DNA of 64,000 nt, from contig NZ_CP013200.1 of assembly GCF_001445575.1 (NCBI RefSeq), forward strand, positions 1,736,001 to 1,800,000, given 5' to 3'. The notes under the pieces were generated by a model. It did not search any database. It saw nothing but the letters and a program-made list of their open reading frames with translations, and was not told the DNA's origin. This document shows positions 26,987-35,777 of the stretch, piece after piece (the stretch's first letter is position 1; each line of letters opens with the position of its first letter). This stretch comes from Arthrobacter alpinus (GTDB lineage Bacteria > Actinomycetota > Actinomycetes > Actinomycetales > Micrococcaceae). A program made the translations under genes and the position numbers.

Positions 26987-27958
26987 TTAGTGTGAACCTT
27001 CGAGCGGGGGCATGGGAGTGAAATCGTTGGCCGCGAGAATCTGCCGTGACTCACGCCAGCCGGCTAGGAGGCGGCCGCTGCCGTGAAGAGTCTTCTCGAC
27101 TGCTATCAATCGCAGCAGTTCCTTGGATGCCGTCAACAGGGTTCCGAAGGCAAAGCCCACACGGTTGAAGCGGCCGTGGACGCGCAAGTACTGGCCCACC
27201 AAACCACGATTGCGCATGACGTAGAAACGGCTCAGATCCGAAGAATCGTTGAGGTGCCGGATGCCCAGATCCAGACTGCGCTGCACACGCACCTTCTGCA
27301 GCACAAATTCGTTGACATACCGCACCGGGCGTTGCAGGGAAACCAGCCAGCCATAGACCGTGTCATCCCAGTTCAAGAAGAACCGGGGGTCCGGCAGGCC
27401 CACGGAACGGGCCGCGTCTGCATGGAGCAGCATGCCTTCGAAGCAGCCAACATTAGTGGCAAATTCATTAGATGAAGCGAAGACATCGCCCCGGACGGGC
27501 AAGGGGAAGCCTAAAAAGGTGCTGAAGTTGTTTTGCCAGAAGAATGGCTTGCCCTCGGCATCGTATCGACGGCCAATGATGGCGTCATATTTCTCCATCC
27601 ACGGACCAAAGGCGCCGATCGCATCAGGAACACAGGTGACGTCGTCGTCCATCAACCACATCCACTGCGCGCCCTGCGCCAAAGCCCTGTCCACCCCAGC
27701 GGAAAACCCGCCAGCGCCACCGGTGTTCTCGGCAAGCTGGAGGTGGAAGACGGCAACGGGCGCGGGCAGGGCCGCGAAACGTGCGGTGGCGTCCTCGATG
27801 ACCGAGGAGGTGGTGTCGGTGCTGGCATTATTGACCACAATGACGCCGTCAGGGGCAGGATTCAGCGCGGCAACGGAGTCCAAGAGCCCCTCTAGGTAGT
27901 CAGCCCTGTTGAACGTGGTGATGACGATGAAGAACTGCTCACGGCGGCCCAGACTCAA
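26987..27958 (-). CDS. Family 2 glycosyltransferase
   Basis: A GT-A fold glycosyltransferase of about 323 residues. The N-terminus is FFIVITTFNRADYLEGLL, with the metal/donor-binding DDD in WMWLMDDDVTCVPDAI near residue 100 and a downstream NWDDTVYGW acceptor-region motif near residue 200. The overall pattern (NNAST, NTGGAGGFSAGVDRAL) resembles the galactofuranosyl/rhamnosyl transferase branch. The frame is open further upstream, but homology starts at about 27958, where a TTG start overlaps the TGA of the preceding glycosyltransferase gene, indicating coupling. No membrane helix is seen. It probably extends a cell-surface polysaccharide. Confidence 0.85.
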   Translation of the reverse strand: MSLGRREQFFIVITTFNRADYLEGLLDSVAALNPAPDGVIVVNNASTDTTSSVIEDATARFAALPAPVAVFHLQLAENTGGAGGFSAGVDRALAQGAQWMWLMDDDVTCVPDAIGAFGPWMEKYDAIIGRRYDAEGKPFFWQNNFSTFLGFPLPVRGDVFASSNEFATNVGCFEGMLLHADAARSVGLPDPRFFLNWDDTVYGWLVSLQRPVRYVNEFVLQKVRVQRSLDLGIRHLNDSSDLSRFYVMRNRGLVGQYLRVHGRFNRVGFAFGTLLTASKELLRLIAVEKTLHGSGRLLAGWRESRQILAANDFTPMPPLEGSH

Positions 27959-28853
27959 AATTTCTGGTCCTTCATGGGACCGAACTTGGCCCCGCGCAGA
28001 CCTGCACCATAGGTGCTGGCCCACTTGGCTAGGCCCTTGAGATCGCCCTTTTTGAGGAAGAACAGTGGGTAGCCCACGGCGTCGGCCACCAGTGAGCGCA
28101 CGCGGCGGTGCTTGCGGGTGAGGAATCCGCGGTTGCGGTAGTAGTAGAAACGCTTGAATGGTGTCTCTGGCACTAGAACGTGGAGGCGATCGCCCAGGAC
28201 CTCCTGCACCTCGCCCCAACCCGCGGGGTGCGTCAGTGCTACGGAGGTGACGGTGCCAAACTTCACCTTCGCTGCACGCAGACGCAGCATGAAATCAGTT
28301 TCGTCACCGCGGATGAACAAGCGCAGATCCGGCAGGCCAACCTTGAAGAACACATCGCTGCGGATCAGGGCGCCGTTGAAGAACTGGCCTACGTTGTCAA
28401 TGAATCCCAAGGGCTCCACCACTGAGCGTTCGTGGGTGAGGTGACCGTCAATCCGGAACGGGAAGGAGAGCTTGGTGGGCTCACCGGGGGCCACAATCAG
28501 GGGAACCACAACATCGAGGTTGCGGGTTTTCGCTGCGGCCAGCAGGGTAGCCAAGCAGGCAGGGTCTTCCGGGTGAGCGTCGTCGTCCATGATCCATACC
28601 CACTGCGCGCCCGAGGCGATGGCATTCAGGATGGCCAGCGAGAAACCGCCGGCACCGCCCAGATTTGCCAGTGAGCGCACATACGTCACATCGGCGGGAG
28701 CCGCAGCGGCAATCTCACGAACATCGGCCGTGCCCGAATCGACCAAGGCGATGGCATGGGGGTGTGTGTTTGCTGTGCGAGGGCACCCAGCAGTGTTCGC
28801 ACGTCGTCCGGCCGGTCAAAGGTGACGGCGGCGACGGCTATGGTATCGCTCAA
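27955..28853 (-). pseudogene. Family 2 glycosyltransferase, interrupted by one frameshift
   Basis: Related to the adjacent GT2 gene. The start (TTG 28853) reads LSDTIAVAAVTFDRPDDVRT and then shifts out of frame at a run of five C on the coding strand (plus-strand GGGGG at 28758-28762). Adding one C restores QQTHTPHAIALVDSGTADVRE and joins the two parts into about 299 residues. The remainder is intact, with NLGGAGGFSLAIL, VWIMDDDAHPEDP and FIRGDETDFMLRL typical of GT2 galactofuranosyl- or rhamnosyltransferases. The loss is in a homopolymer, so a sequencing error is plausible. If real, only a protein starting at about 28746, lacking the nucleotide-binding strand, could be made and would be inactive. 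Confidence 0.82.
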
Positions 28854-29053
28854 GGTGGAGAGTCCTCTCGGGTGGAGTCCGCGGCGTTGCGCGGCATCCG
28901 GAACGGCTGAAGAGTATGTAATCATCGTCAAGGGAATACTATTCTTGTGTACCTTCCACTTTAGTACAGTCGTCATCATCGACATCATTACACCGTGGAC
29001 ACCAGTGCCCCGCCGAAAAAGATCTTTGGCAGAAGACGGAAATACGAATCACG

Positions 29054-30937
29054 TTGAATACCACCAGTACGCAGTTAGGCGGAAAATCCGCACTCACTTC
29101 CGCGGAGAGCGATCGTAAACCGCGCCTGTGGCTTTGGTCACAAGCGATCCTGGATTCTTTCGCGTGGACAGTGGCGCTCTTCCTGGCGGTACTTCTGCGC
29201 TACGAGCTGGATATTCACCTCATCAACTTCGCTGGACTGGGTGTTTTAGTGGCCGTGGCCGTAGCCACGCAACTGATCGCTGGCTGGTACATGGCCCTAT
29301 ACCGCGGCCGCTACACCTTTGGCAGCATCCACGAGGCCCGTGTGCTCGTAGCGGTGACGTTAATAGTGTGTGTGGTGACAAGCATTGTCTTGTCCATCTT
29401 CATCGGCGAGCTGCACGTGGCTCGCTCCGTGGCCGTGATTGCGTTCCCGTTCGCGGCACTGTCCATGGCCGCGATCCGCTACGCCAAACGTCTCTACGTT
29501 GAGGGCAAACCGATTTTTGGTGAGGAAGCGCAAAAGACTCTCATTTACGGTGCCGGTTTCCTCGGTAACTCACTGGTTACCCGTATGGTGCAGGATCCGG
29601 AATCTCCTTACGTTCCCGTTGGTTTGGTGGATGATGACGCCACGAAAAAGCACCTGCGGCTAAGTTCGGTGAGTGTGATTGGCGGCGGTCACGAACTGCC
29701 CGAGTTGATCAAGCGCACCAAGTCAACCGTGGTTGTCCTGGCCATGGCGCACCTGAGTTCCAAGCGGATCAGGGAGATCTCCGACAGCGTTGCCGGGCTT
29801 GGCGTCAAGGTGTTGATTCTGCCCCCGCTTCAAGAGATGCTCAGCCCGGATACCAACAGGGATCACCAAGGCGGGCTGACGGACTTCCGCGAAATTGATG
29901 TCGCCGATCTCATTGGCCGCAGCCCCGTGGAAACCGAAGTGGAGCAGATTGCCGGCTATATCAGGGGCAAACGCGTCCTGGTCACCGGAGCCGGCGGGTC
30001 TATTGGATCTGAGCTGTGCCGCCAGCTGATTAGCTTCTCACCCGCCGAGTTGATCATGCTGGACCGTGATGAGTCCGGTCTCCAGCACACGCAGCTTTCC
30101 ATTGAAGGCCATGGGCTGCTCGACAATAAGAATATTGTGTTGGCAGACATTCGCGACGCCGAGTCCTTGCATGAAATCTTTGCCGTGCGCCGCCCGGAAG
30201 TGGTCTTCCACGCCGCAGCACTCAAGCACGCGCCCCTGCTGCAGATGTACCCGCAAGAAGGCTGGAAGACCAATGTTCTGGGATCGCTCAACGTGCTCCA
30301 GGCCGCCCGCAGCGTCGGGGTGGAAACGTACGTTAACATCTCCACCGACAAGGCAGCTAGCCCCACCACGGCGCTGGGACACTCCAAAAGAGCGGCCGAA
30401 AAGCTCACCTCGTGGATGGCGGGGGAGACCGGCCAACGCTACGTCTCCGTCCGCTTCGGCAACGTCCTGGGCAGCCGCGGCTCCATGCTTCCGCTCTTCA
30501 CCGATCAGATCAACAAGGGTGGTCCGGTGACAGTCACGCACCCGGACATCACGCGCTTCTTCATGACCATCCCCGAGGCCTGCCAGCTTGTCATCCAGGC
30601 CGGGGCCATTGGGCATGGCGGGGACGTGCTGATCCTTGACATGGGGGAGCCCGTGCGCATCCTTGACGTGGCAGAACGCATGATCGCCATGTCCGGGCGC
30701 GACATCGAAATTAAGATCACGGGCCTACGTCCCTCAGAGAAGCTCCATGAACAGCTCACCGGCGACGACGAAGTCAAGAATCCCGATGGTCACCCCAAGA
30801 TCTCCCACACGCATGCCAAGGCGCTGAACCCGGCTGATCTTGATCTTGCACTGTGGCTCCAACGCTGTCAGGACGAGGCTGGCCCCAACGGCGCCAGTAT
30901 TGACGAGTCCGACGGCGACGTTGCGGCAGGCGCCTGA
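29054..30937 (+). CDS. Membrane-bound nucleoside-diphosphate-sugar dehydratase/epimerase (CapD/FlaA1-like)
   Basis: A 627-residue polysaccharide-biosynthesis protein. Four N-terminal membrane helices (about 25-150) are followed by a first Rossmann domain (TLIYGAGFLGNSLV) and then the catalytic SDR domain starting at about 300 with RVLVTGAGGSIGSELCRQL. The active-site region is ISTDKAASPTTALGHSKRAAE, the long-chain CapD/WbpM/PglF pattern. Such enzymes act as UDP-GlcNAc 4,6-dehydratases or C4 epimerases that make the first sugar of a glycan. It is divergent from the two GT2 genes and overlaps the next gene (WecA-like) by one base, so both likely start assembly of the same polymer. The start is probably TTG 29054. 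Confidence 0.9.
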   Translation: MNTTSTQLGGKSALTSAESDRKPRLWLWSQAILDSFAWTVALFLAVLLRYELDIHLINFAGLGVLVAVAVATQLIAGWYMALYRGRYTFGSIHEARVLVAVTLIVCVVTSIVLSIFIGELHVARSVAVIAFPFAALSMAAIRYAKRLYVEGKPIFGEEAQKTLIYGAGFLGNSLVTRMVQDPESPYVPVGLVDDDATKKHLRLSSVSVIGGGHELPELIKRTKSTVVVLAMAHLSSKRIREISDSVAGLGVKVLILPPLQEMLSPDTNRDHQGGLTDFREIDVADLIGRSPVETEVEQIAGYIRGKRVLVTGAGGSIGSELCRQLISFSPAELIMLDRDESGLQHTQLSIEGHGLLDNKNIVLADIRDAESLHEIFAVRRPEVVFHAAALKHAPLLQMYPQEGWKTNVLGSLNVLQAARSVGVETYVNISTDKAASPTTALGHSKRAAEKLTSWMAGETGQRYVSVRFGNVLGSRGSMLPLFTDQINKGGPVTVTHPDITRFFMTIPEACQLVIQAGAIGHGGDVLILDMGEPVRILDVAERMIAMSGRDIEIKITGLRPSEKLHEQLTGDDEVKNPDGHPKISHTHAKALNPADLDLALWLQRCQDEAGPNGASIDESDGDVAAGA

Positions 30938-31971
30938 TGGAAACCTGGGCACAAATCACCGTAGGGGCAATTGCGCTGGTGCTAGCACTGGTCTTGCCCA
31001 TCTTTGTCCGGCCGCTCTTGGCGAGGGCTGGCGTTCTTGATGTCCCGAACGCCCGTTCCTCCCACACCGCACCCACCATCCGCGGCATGGGCATTACGAC
31101 GGCGGTTGCCTTGCCTGCCGCCGTCTTGGTGGCCGTCTTTTTGCCCCAGTCTGGGAACACGCGCCAAGGCGCGCTGACGCTGGTAGTCATTCTCGGCGTC
31201 GTTCTGGCCGCTGGTGCCATTGGCTGGATGGAGGATATTCGCGGGTTGTCCGTGAAAGTCCGTGCCGGGATGCAACTGGCCGTGGGCGGTCTGGCTACCG
31301 CTGCCGTCGCCATTCTTGACCCGGGGCAGCAGCAGTTGTGGCTGATTCCGATCGGTGCCATTGCGGTTGCCGCGTACGTGAACGTGGCCAACTTCATGGA
31401 CGGCATCAATGGCATTTCCGGCACTCATGGGTTGCTGGTGGGTGGCTTCTATGCCTACGCCGGGTACGCCGCTGGGCACGGTTGGATGGTTTATGTGGGC
31501 ATCGCGATCGCCTTGGCGTTTGCTGGCTTCCTGCCATGGAACCTGAGCCGGAACAAGGTTTTTCTTGGTGACGTGGGCAGCTATTTGCTTGGTGCCTCGA
31601 TCGCGGTTACGGCTATGTGTGCGTTCCTCGCTGGTGTGCCGGTGGAGTACATCTTCTCACCGGTGTTGATCTACCTGATCGATACCTTCGTGACGTTTTT
31701 GCGCAGGCTGCTGGCCGGTGAACGTTGGTATGCGGCGCACCGGCAGCATGTCTACCAGCGCCTGACCATTGTGGGCCTGACCCATCTTCAGGCCACGGCG
31801 GTAGTGTGCCTGGCAACCATCGTGGTGAGCATCTTGGGCATTGTGGCCGCCGAGGGCGGCAGTACCACGCGCGTGCTGGCCACCGCAGCCGGGTTCGCCG
31901 TGGTGCTGGCGTACTTGCGCACACCAACGCTCTTCCAGAGTTTCTTCCGTCGCCGGGCGCAGAAGGCCTAG
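30937..31971 (+). CDS. WecA/TagO-like undecaprenyl-phosphate sugar-1-phosphate transferase
   Basis: A 344-residue polyprenol-phosphate N-acetylhexosamine-1-phosphate transferase (glycosyltransferase family 4, MraY/WecA superfamily) with about ten membrane helices. Conserved loops are visible: RSSHTAPTIRGMGI near the N-terminus, GWMEDIRGLSVKVRAGMQL, the NFMDGINGISG motif near residue 150, FLGDVGSYLLG, and the C-terminal HRQHVYQRL. It transfers a sugar phosphate from a UDP-sugar to undecaprenyl phosphate, the first membrane step of wall polymer synthesis. It is coupled to the CapD-like gene by an ATGA-type overlap. By position just before atpI it corresponds to mycobacterial wecA (rfe). Confidence 0.92.
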   Translation: METWAQITVGAIALVLALVLPIFVRPLLARAGVLDVPNARSSHTAPTIRGMGITTAVALPAAVLVAVFLPQSGNTRQGALTLVVILGVVLAAGAIGWMEDIRGLSVKVRAGMQLAVGGLATAAVAILDPGQQQLWLIPIGAIAVAAYVNVANFMDGINGISGTHGLLVGGFYAYAGYAAGHGWMVYVGIAIALAFAGFLPWNLSRNKVFLGDVGSYLLGASIAVTAMCAFLAGVPVEYIFSPVLIYLIDTFVTFLRRLLAGERWYAAHRQHVYQRLTIVGLTHLQATAVVCLATIVVSILGIVAAEGGSTTRVLATAAGFAVVLAYLRTPTLFQSFFRRRAQKA

Positions 31972-32235
31972 AGCCTTCTAGATTGCCGACTGTGGCTCCT
32001 GAACCTCCCACGGCTCTGGCACGTCCCGCGGCTCTCAAATAGGTGTGTGTGCGGGCGGTTGTCTTGTCCTTGCCGTCGTAACAGAGTTCTATCTCATGTA
32101 GAATTACTGGTGGTGACACTCACCGCCCTCTTTCCATGCCCGCGATCGGTAATACTGTTTCGCAGTTGTGCCGTGGAAGGCCTGAGAAACGAGGGGATGA
32201 TCCCCCTAGACAGAGTTCACATAGATGGAGTTCAC

Positions 32236-32757
32236 ATGAAGGACGCAAGCGCGAACAATAGCGCTTCGCCAGGGCCGTTAGCGGTCTCGGGTCCCACTGC
32301 GAGCCCCAGCTGGAACATCTTAAAAAAGTGCTTTTTGGTGGACGGTGCGCTGGTCATTCTCATTGCGCTGCTGGCTTTCATCTTCACAGACACTGATGGC
32401 GTGATTAGCGTGCTGTTTGGTTCCCTGCTGGTCATGGCCTTCTTTGGCCTGAGCCTGCTGGTGGGCCATTTGTTCAGCAAGCGGATGCCTGACGCAGTCA
32501 TGGGGATCTTTGTCCTCACGTACTTTGTGAAGGTGGTGGGTTTCGCAGCGGTGATGTTGGCGCTGGGTACCCCCGCATGGCTAAACAAGCCCTGGTTTGC
32601 CGGGGCGGCTGTGGTTGCCGTGCTTGCTTGGCAGGCCACGGAAATTGTCATATTTAGCAAACAACGTTTTTTGCTGTTTGATGAATCAGCTGTTGTGGCC
32701 TCCCCGAGCGGTGAAGTCCGCGATGATAGCGAAACAAAGGATCCTCCCCATGTCTAA
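32236..32757 (+). CDS. AtpI-like membrane protein at the head of the ATP synthase operon
   Basis: A 173-residue protein with about four hydrophobic helices (starting KCFLVDGALVILIALLAF and ending before SKQRFLLFDE). The start is ATG 32236 with GGAG 5-6 nt upstream; in-frame codons further upstream lack a good site. The layout matches the small poorly conserved AtpI-type protein found before atpB in actinobacteria (Rv1303 position), thought to help assemble the c-ring or supply Mg. The sequence itself gives no catalytic clue. The last 8 nt overlap the next gene. It follows a 264-nt gap that should contain the operon promoter. Confidence 0.75.
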   Translation: MKDASANNSASPGPLAVSGPTASPSWNILKKCFLVDGALVILIALLAFIFTDTDGVISVLFGSLLVMAFFGLSLLVGHLFSKRMPDAVMGIFVLTYFVKVVGFAAVMLALGTPAWLNKPWFAGAAVVAVLAWQATEIVIFSKQRFLLFDESAVVASPSGEVRDDSETKDPPHV

Positions 32758-33004
32758 GAAGACGCCCGACGCCGATCAGCCCGATCATGTAGTAATCCCA
32801 CCGAAGGCGAATGCCGGAAAGCTGGACTACACCTACATTATTGGCGGAATCCTGCTCTGGGGTTTGATAGGGTGGGGACTGGACTTTTTATTGAAGACTT
32901 CTTGGATTGTCTTTGCTGTGCTTCCTATCGGAGCCGCATGCGGATACTTTCTAGCCCGGCATTATCAAAGGCATGGCCGCCCTGATGATGACCAGAAGCA
33001 ATGA
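32750..33004 (+). CDS. AtpZ-like F0F1-ATPase accessory protein
   Basis: 84 residues from ATG 32750 (AAAGGA 8 nt upstream), overlapping the preceding gene by 8 nt. There are two membrane helices, YIIGGILLWGLIGWGLDFLL and WIVFAVLPIGAACGYFLARH, joined by a short loop: the two-helix hairpin of the ATPase_gene1/AtpZ family. AtpI and AtpZ proteins are reported to take part in c-ring assembly and cation supply. The basic/acidic tail RHGRPDDDQKQ is cytoplasmic. Confidence 0.75.
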   Translation: MSKKTPDADQPDHVVIPPKANAGKLDYTYIIGGILLWGLIGWGLDFLLKTSWIVFAVLPIGAACGYFLARHYQRHGRPDDDQKQ

Positions 33005-33095
33005 AATCCACCAACAGACTTTCCTACGGTGCTGACCATCTCTCGATGGGCCACCGTACTTGCCCTTTGACCGAAACTGCAGAGAGGACAGCGCG

Positions 33096-33908
33096 TTGAC
33101 CGCGTTTGCGCTTCCGATGGCCTCGAATGACGGTGGCTTCGTTCCACCGACAATTAGTGACACCCACCTCCCCGACATCCTTCCTTGGATGGCTGAATAC
33201 GGCACAGGGCTAGGCAAGCAGATGATCATGGTCATCTTGTCGGTGGTCCTGATCACTGTTTTCTTTAAAGTTGCGATCCGAAACCCGAAATTGGTTCCGG
33301 GCCGAGTCCAGTTCTTCGCTGAAGGCTTCTACAGCTTCGCGCGAAACACTGTTGGCCGCGACATCATGGGTGAAAAGAACTTCCGCCCGTGGATCCCGCT
33401 GCTCTTCTCCGTGTTCTTGTTTGTGCTGCTCAACAACATCTTTGGTGCAATCCCGTTGTTGCAGCTGCCTTCCTTCTCCCACGCTGGTAGCGCTTACGCT
33501 ATCGCCTTGATCATCTACTTCACGTGGATTGCAGTTGGCGTGCAGAAGCACGGTATCCGTTACTTCAAGCTGGCTGTTGTTCCCACCGGTGTTCCCGGCT
33601 GGATCCTGCCACTGATGGTGCCGTTGGAAATCATCTCCAACTTCATTGTTCGCCCCCTGACGCACTCGTTGCGTTTGATGGCAACAATGCTTGCCGGCCA
33701 CATGATTGTGGCACTGGCAGGAAGCGGTGCTGCGTACCTGATTACTGTTCAGGAGAGCGTCCTGCTCAACGCGACGGGTGTGGCTGTTATTGCCGGATCC
33801 GTGGCAATGTACTTCCTGGAATTGCTGATCATGGTCCTGCAGGCATTTGTTTTCACCCTGCTGACCGCGATCTACATCCAGGGCAGCCTGGATGCCGACG
33901 CACACTAA
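33096..33908 (+). CDS. atpB: ATP synthase F0 subunit a
   Basis: About 270 residues, integral membrane, forming the proton half-channels against the c-ring. The start is taken as TTG 33096 with AGAGGA 7 nt upstream; the frame is open from 33060. Five to six helices are visible. The essential channel arginine is in THSLRLMATMLAGHMIVAL near residue 200, and the C-terminal helix has LQAFVFTLLTAIYI. It is followed by atpE after 95 nt that include a small GCCGGC hairpin. Confidence 0.96.
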   Translation: MTAFALPMASNDGGFVPPTISDTHLPDILPWMAEYGTGLGKQMIMVILSVVLITVFFKVAIRNPKLVPGRVQFFAEGFYSFARNTVGRDIMGEKNFRPWIPLLFSVFLFVLLNNIFGAIPLLQLPSFSHAGSAYAIALIIYFTWIAVGVQKHGIRYFKLAVVPTGVPGWILPLMVPLEIISNFIVRPLTHSLRLMATMLAGHMIVALAGSGAAYLITVQESVLLNATGVAVIAGSVAMYFLELLIMVLQAFVFTLLTAIYIQGSLDADAH

Positions 33909-34003
33909 CGTCTTCCTCGTAACACCCCCCAAGTTTTCCTCGAATACAAGAATCACCTCACAACCTGCCGGCACAACGCCGGTATCTTGAAAGGAACAAA
34001 ATA

Positions 34004-34213
34004 ATGCACGGCTCCCTTAATATGATTGGCTACGGCCTGGCGGCTATCGGTTCGGCAATCGGCGTGGGCATGATCTTCGCTGCCTACATCAACGGTGTAG
34101 CTCGCCAGCCGGAAGCTCAGCGCATCCTGCAGCCCATCGCCCTGCTTGGCTTCGCACTTGCAGAAGCACTGGCTATCCTTGGCCTGGTCTTCGCCTTCGT
34201 CATTGGCGCCTAG
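34004..34213 (+). CDS. atpE: ATP synthase F0 subunit c
   Basis: A 69-residue helical hairpin forming the proton-driven rotor ring. The polar loop ARQPEAQ near residue 32-38 contacts the gamma/epsilon stalk. The proton-carrying Glu is in [19 protein letters not shown] near residue 54-56. The Gly-rich first helix ([20 protein letters not shown]) is typical. It has a strong GAAAGGA ribosome-binding site, as expected for the subunit needed in the highest copy number. Confidence 0.97.
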   Translation: MHGSLNMIGYGLAAIGSAIGVGMIFAAYINGVARQPEAQRILQPIALLGFALAEALAILGLVFAFVIGA

Positions 34214-34289
34214 TCCAAAGACTTTCTGCCTCTGCCTTGCAGAGACAAAAATACTCATGGACGAATACCAGATTAAGGATTAGTGAGAA

Positions 34290-34844
34290 ATGATTACCGC
34301 AGAAGTAATCCTCGCTTCTAGTGAGGGAGCAAACCCGCTCCTGCCCAACTTGTGGGAAGTTCTAGTCACTGCCGTAGCTTTCGCTGTCCTGCTCTTCGTG
34401 GTGAAGAAATACATCGCCCCTATCTTCGAGAAGTCATACACAGACCGTGTAGAGGCCATCGAAGGTGGGCTCGAAAAGGCAGAAGAGGCTCAGGCCGAAG
34501 CCAACGCCCTCTTGGAGCAGTACAAGGCCCAGCTCATGGACGCTCGCACGGAAGCTAACAGCATCCGTGAAACCGCTCGTGCAGAAGGCTCCCAGATTCT
34601 GGCTGACCTGAAGGCGAAGGCTGCAGAGGAATCTGCACGCATCACCGCTCAGGCCCAGGTTCAGATCGAAGCTGAGCGTGTTGCTGCAGTGAACTCCCTC
34701 CGCAACGAGGTTGGCACTTTGGCTACATCGCTGGCAGGCAAAATCGTTGGCGAAGCTCTCAATGATGATGCTCGTTCCAACCGGGTTGTTGAGCGCTTCC
34801 TGGCCGATCTGGAAAACCAGTCGAACGCGGGTGTCACGAAGTAA
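34290..34844 (+). CDS. atpF: ATP synthase F0 subunit b
   Basis: A 184-residue peripheral-stalk subunit. One membrane helix near the N-terminus (LVTAVAFAVLLFVVKKYI) is followed by a long charged amphipathic helix (about 50-175, rich in E/A/K/R, for example EGGLEKAEEAQAEANALLEQ) that dimerises and connects to delta. Its stop overlaps the atpH start by one base (TAATG). Confidence 0.95.
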   Translation: MITAEVILASSEGANPLLPNLWEVLVTAVAFAVLLFVVKKYIAPIFEKSYTDRVEAIEGGLEKAEEAQAEANALLEQYKAQLMDARTEANSIRETARAEGSQILADLKAKAAEESARITAQAQVQIEAERVAAVNSLRNEVGTLATSLAGKIVGEALNDDARSNRVVERFLADLENQSNAGVTK

Positions 34845-35659
34845 TGGCAGGTGTATCGAGCAAGTCATTGGCAGCGGCTCTTGAGTCGCTGGAACCCAAG
34901 CTTGCCACTGCGTCTATCGCATTGGCTCAGGATCTCTTCTCCATCTTGGAGCTCCTGGACAGCAACGCCGGCCTCCGCCGCGCCTTGACCGATCCCACTC
35001 GTGGGAGTGCGGACAAGGCAGCATTGGCCACCAAGCTCATTGCCGGGAAGGTCAGCGCAGAAGCACAAAACGTGTTTTTGGAACTGGTTGCCGCACGCTG
35101 GGGCTTGGCTCGTGACCTGGGCGATGCACTGGAAGTCTTGGCAGCAACATCGGCGATCGCGGTTGCTGAAGGTCAAGGTGACGGCTCTGCCAACCTGGAT
35201 GCGCTTGAAGAAGAACTCTTCACGTTTATCCGAGTTGTTGGGTCCAGTCATGATCTGCAGCGCGCATTTGACGATGCACAGGCAACAGGAACAGCAAAGA
35301 GCGCCTTGGCGCAAAAAGTTGTTCCGGGCTCTGGCAACGTCGCAGCGCTATTGATCCGCCAGGCCGTAACGGCCCCCCGCGGGCTCAAGCCCACGGCCCT
35401 GGTGCAACGGTTCGTGGAATTGGTTGCCAAACGCCAGCAGCGTTGGATTGCCTCCGTCAGCGTCACTCGTGACCTGAGTGCAGAGCAGACCGCACGTTTG
35501 CAGGCCGGCTTGAACAATCTCTATGGTCGTGAATTGAAGCTCAATGTCAATATCGACCCGACATTAGTCGGCGGAATCAAGGTAGTTGTGGGTGCCGAGG
35601 TTGTTGACGCAACCGCAGCAACCCGCCTTGCCGAACTTCGCCGCCGGTTGGCAGTGTAG
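34844..35659 (+). CDS. atpH: ATP synthase F1 subunit delta
   Basis: A 271-residue delta subunit, longer than the ~180 residues of proteobacteria but in keeping with actinobacterial versions. The N-terminal helical OSCP domain covers about the first 180 residues. The C-terminal region VELVAKRQQRWIASVSVTRDLS and NVNIDPTLVGGIKVVVGAEVVD is the family signature. It links the peripheral stalk to the alpha3beta3 head. It is translationally coupled to atpF. A hairpin separates it from atpA. Confidence 0.94.
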   Translation: MAGVSSKSLAAALESLEPKLATASIALAQDLFSILELLDSNAGLRRALTDPTRGSADKAALATKLIAGKVSAEAQNVFLELVAARWGLARDLGDALEVLAATSAIAVAEGQGDGSANLDALEEELFTFIRVVGSSHDLQRAFDDAQATGTAKSALAQKVVPGSGNVAALLIRQAVTAPRGLKPTALVQRFVELVAKRQQRWIASVSVTRDLSAEQTARLQAGLNNLYGRELKLNVNIDPTLVGGIKVVVGAEVVDATAATRLAELRRRLAV

Positions 35660-35716
35660 TAAACCTTTTTAGGTTTTCTCGACAGCCAGTCCACAACTGA
35701 CTGAATCAAACATTTA

Positions 35717-35751
35717 GGTTGCCGCCACACTTTTTTATCAAGGTGGCAACC
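35717..35751 (+). other. Stem-loop between atpH and atpA
   Basis: GGTTGCCGCC (35717-35726) pairs with GGTGGCAACC (35742-35751) through 10 bp including one G-U, with a loop containing TTTTTT. A smaller AAACC/GGTTT hairpin lies at about 35661-35676. These lie inside the operon, so they are more likely to be RNA-processing or stability elements than full terminators. Confidence 0.65.
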
Positions 35752-35777
35752 ACAACTTAGGAGAGCAGGGACTGCAG

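Noticed and set aside
27959..28219. N-terminal extension of the 26987-27958 glycosyltransferase frame
   Set aside because: It lies wholly inside the other glycosyltransferase gene in a different frame and is Pro/Arg-rich; GT2 homology starts at 27958.
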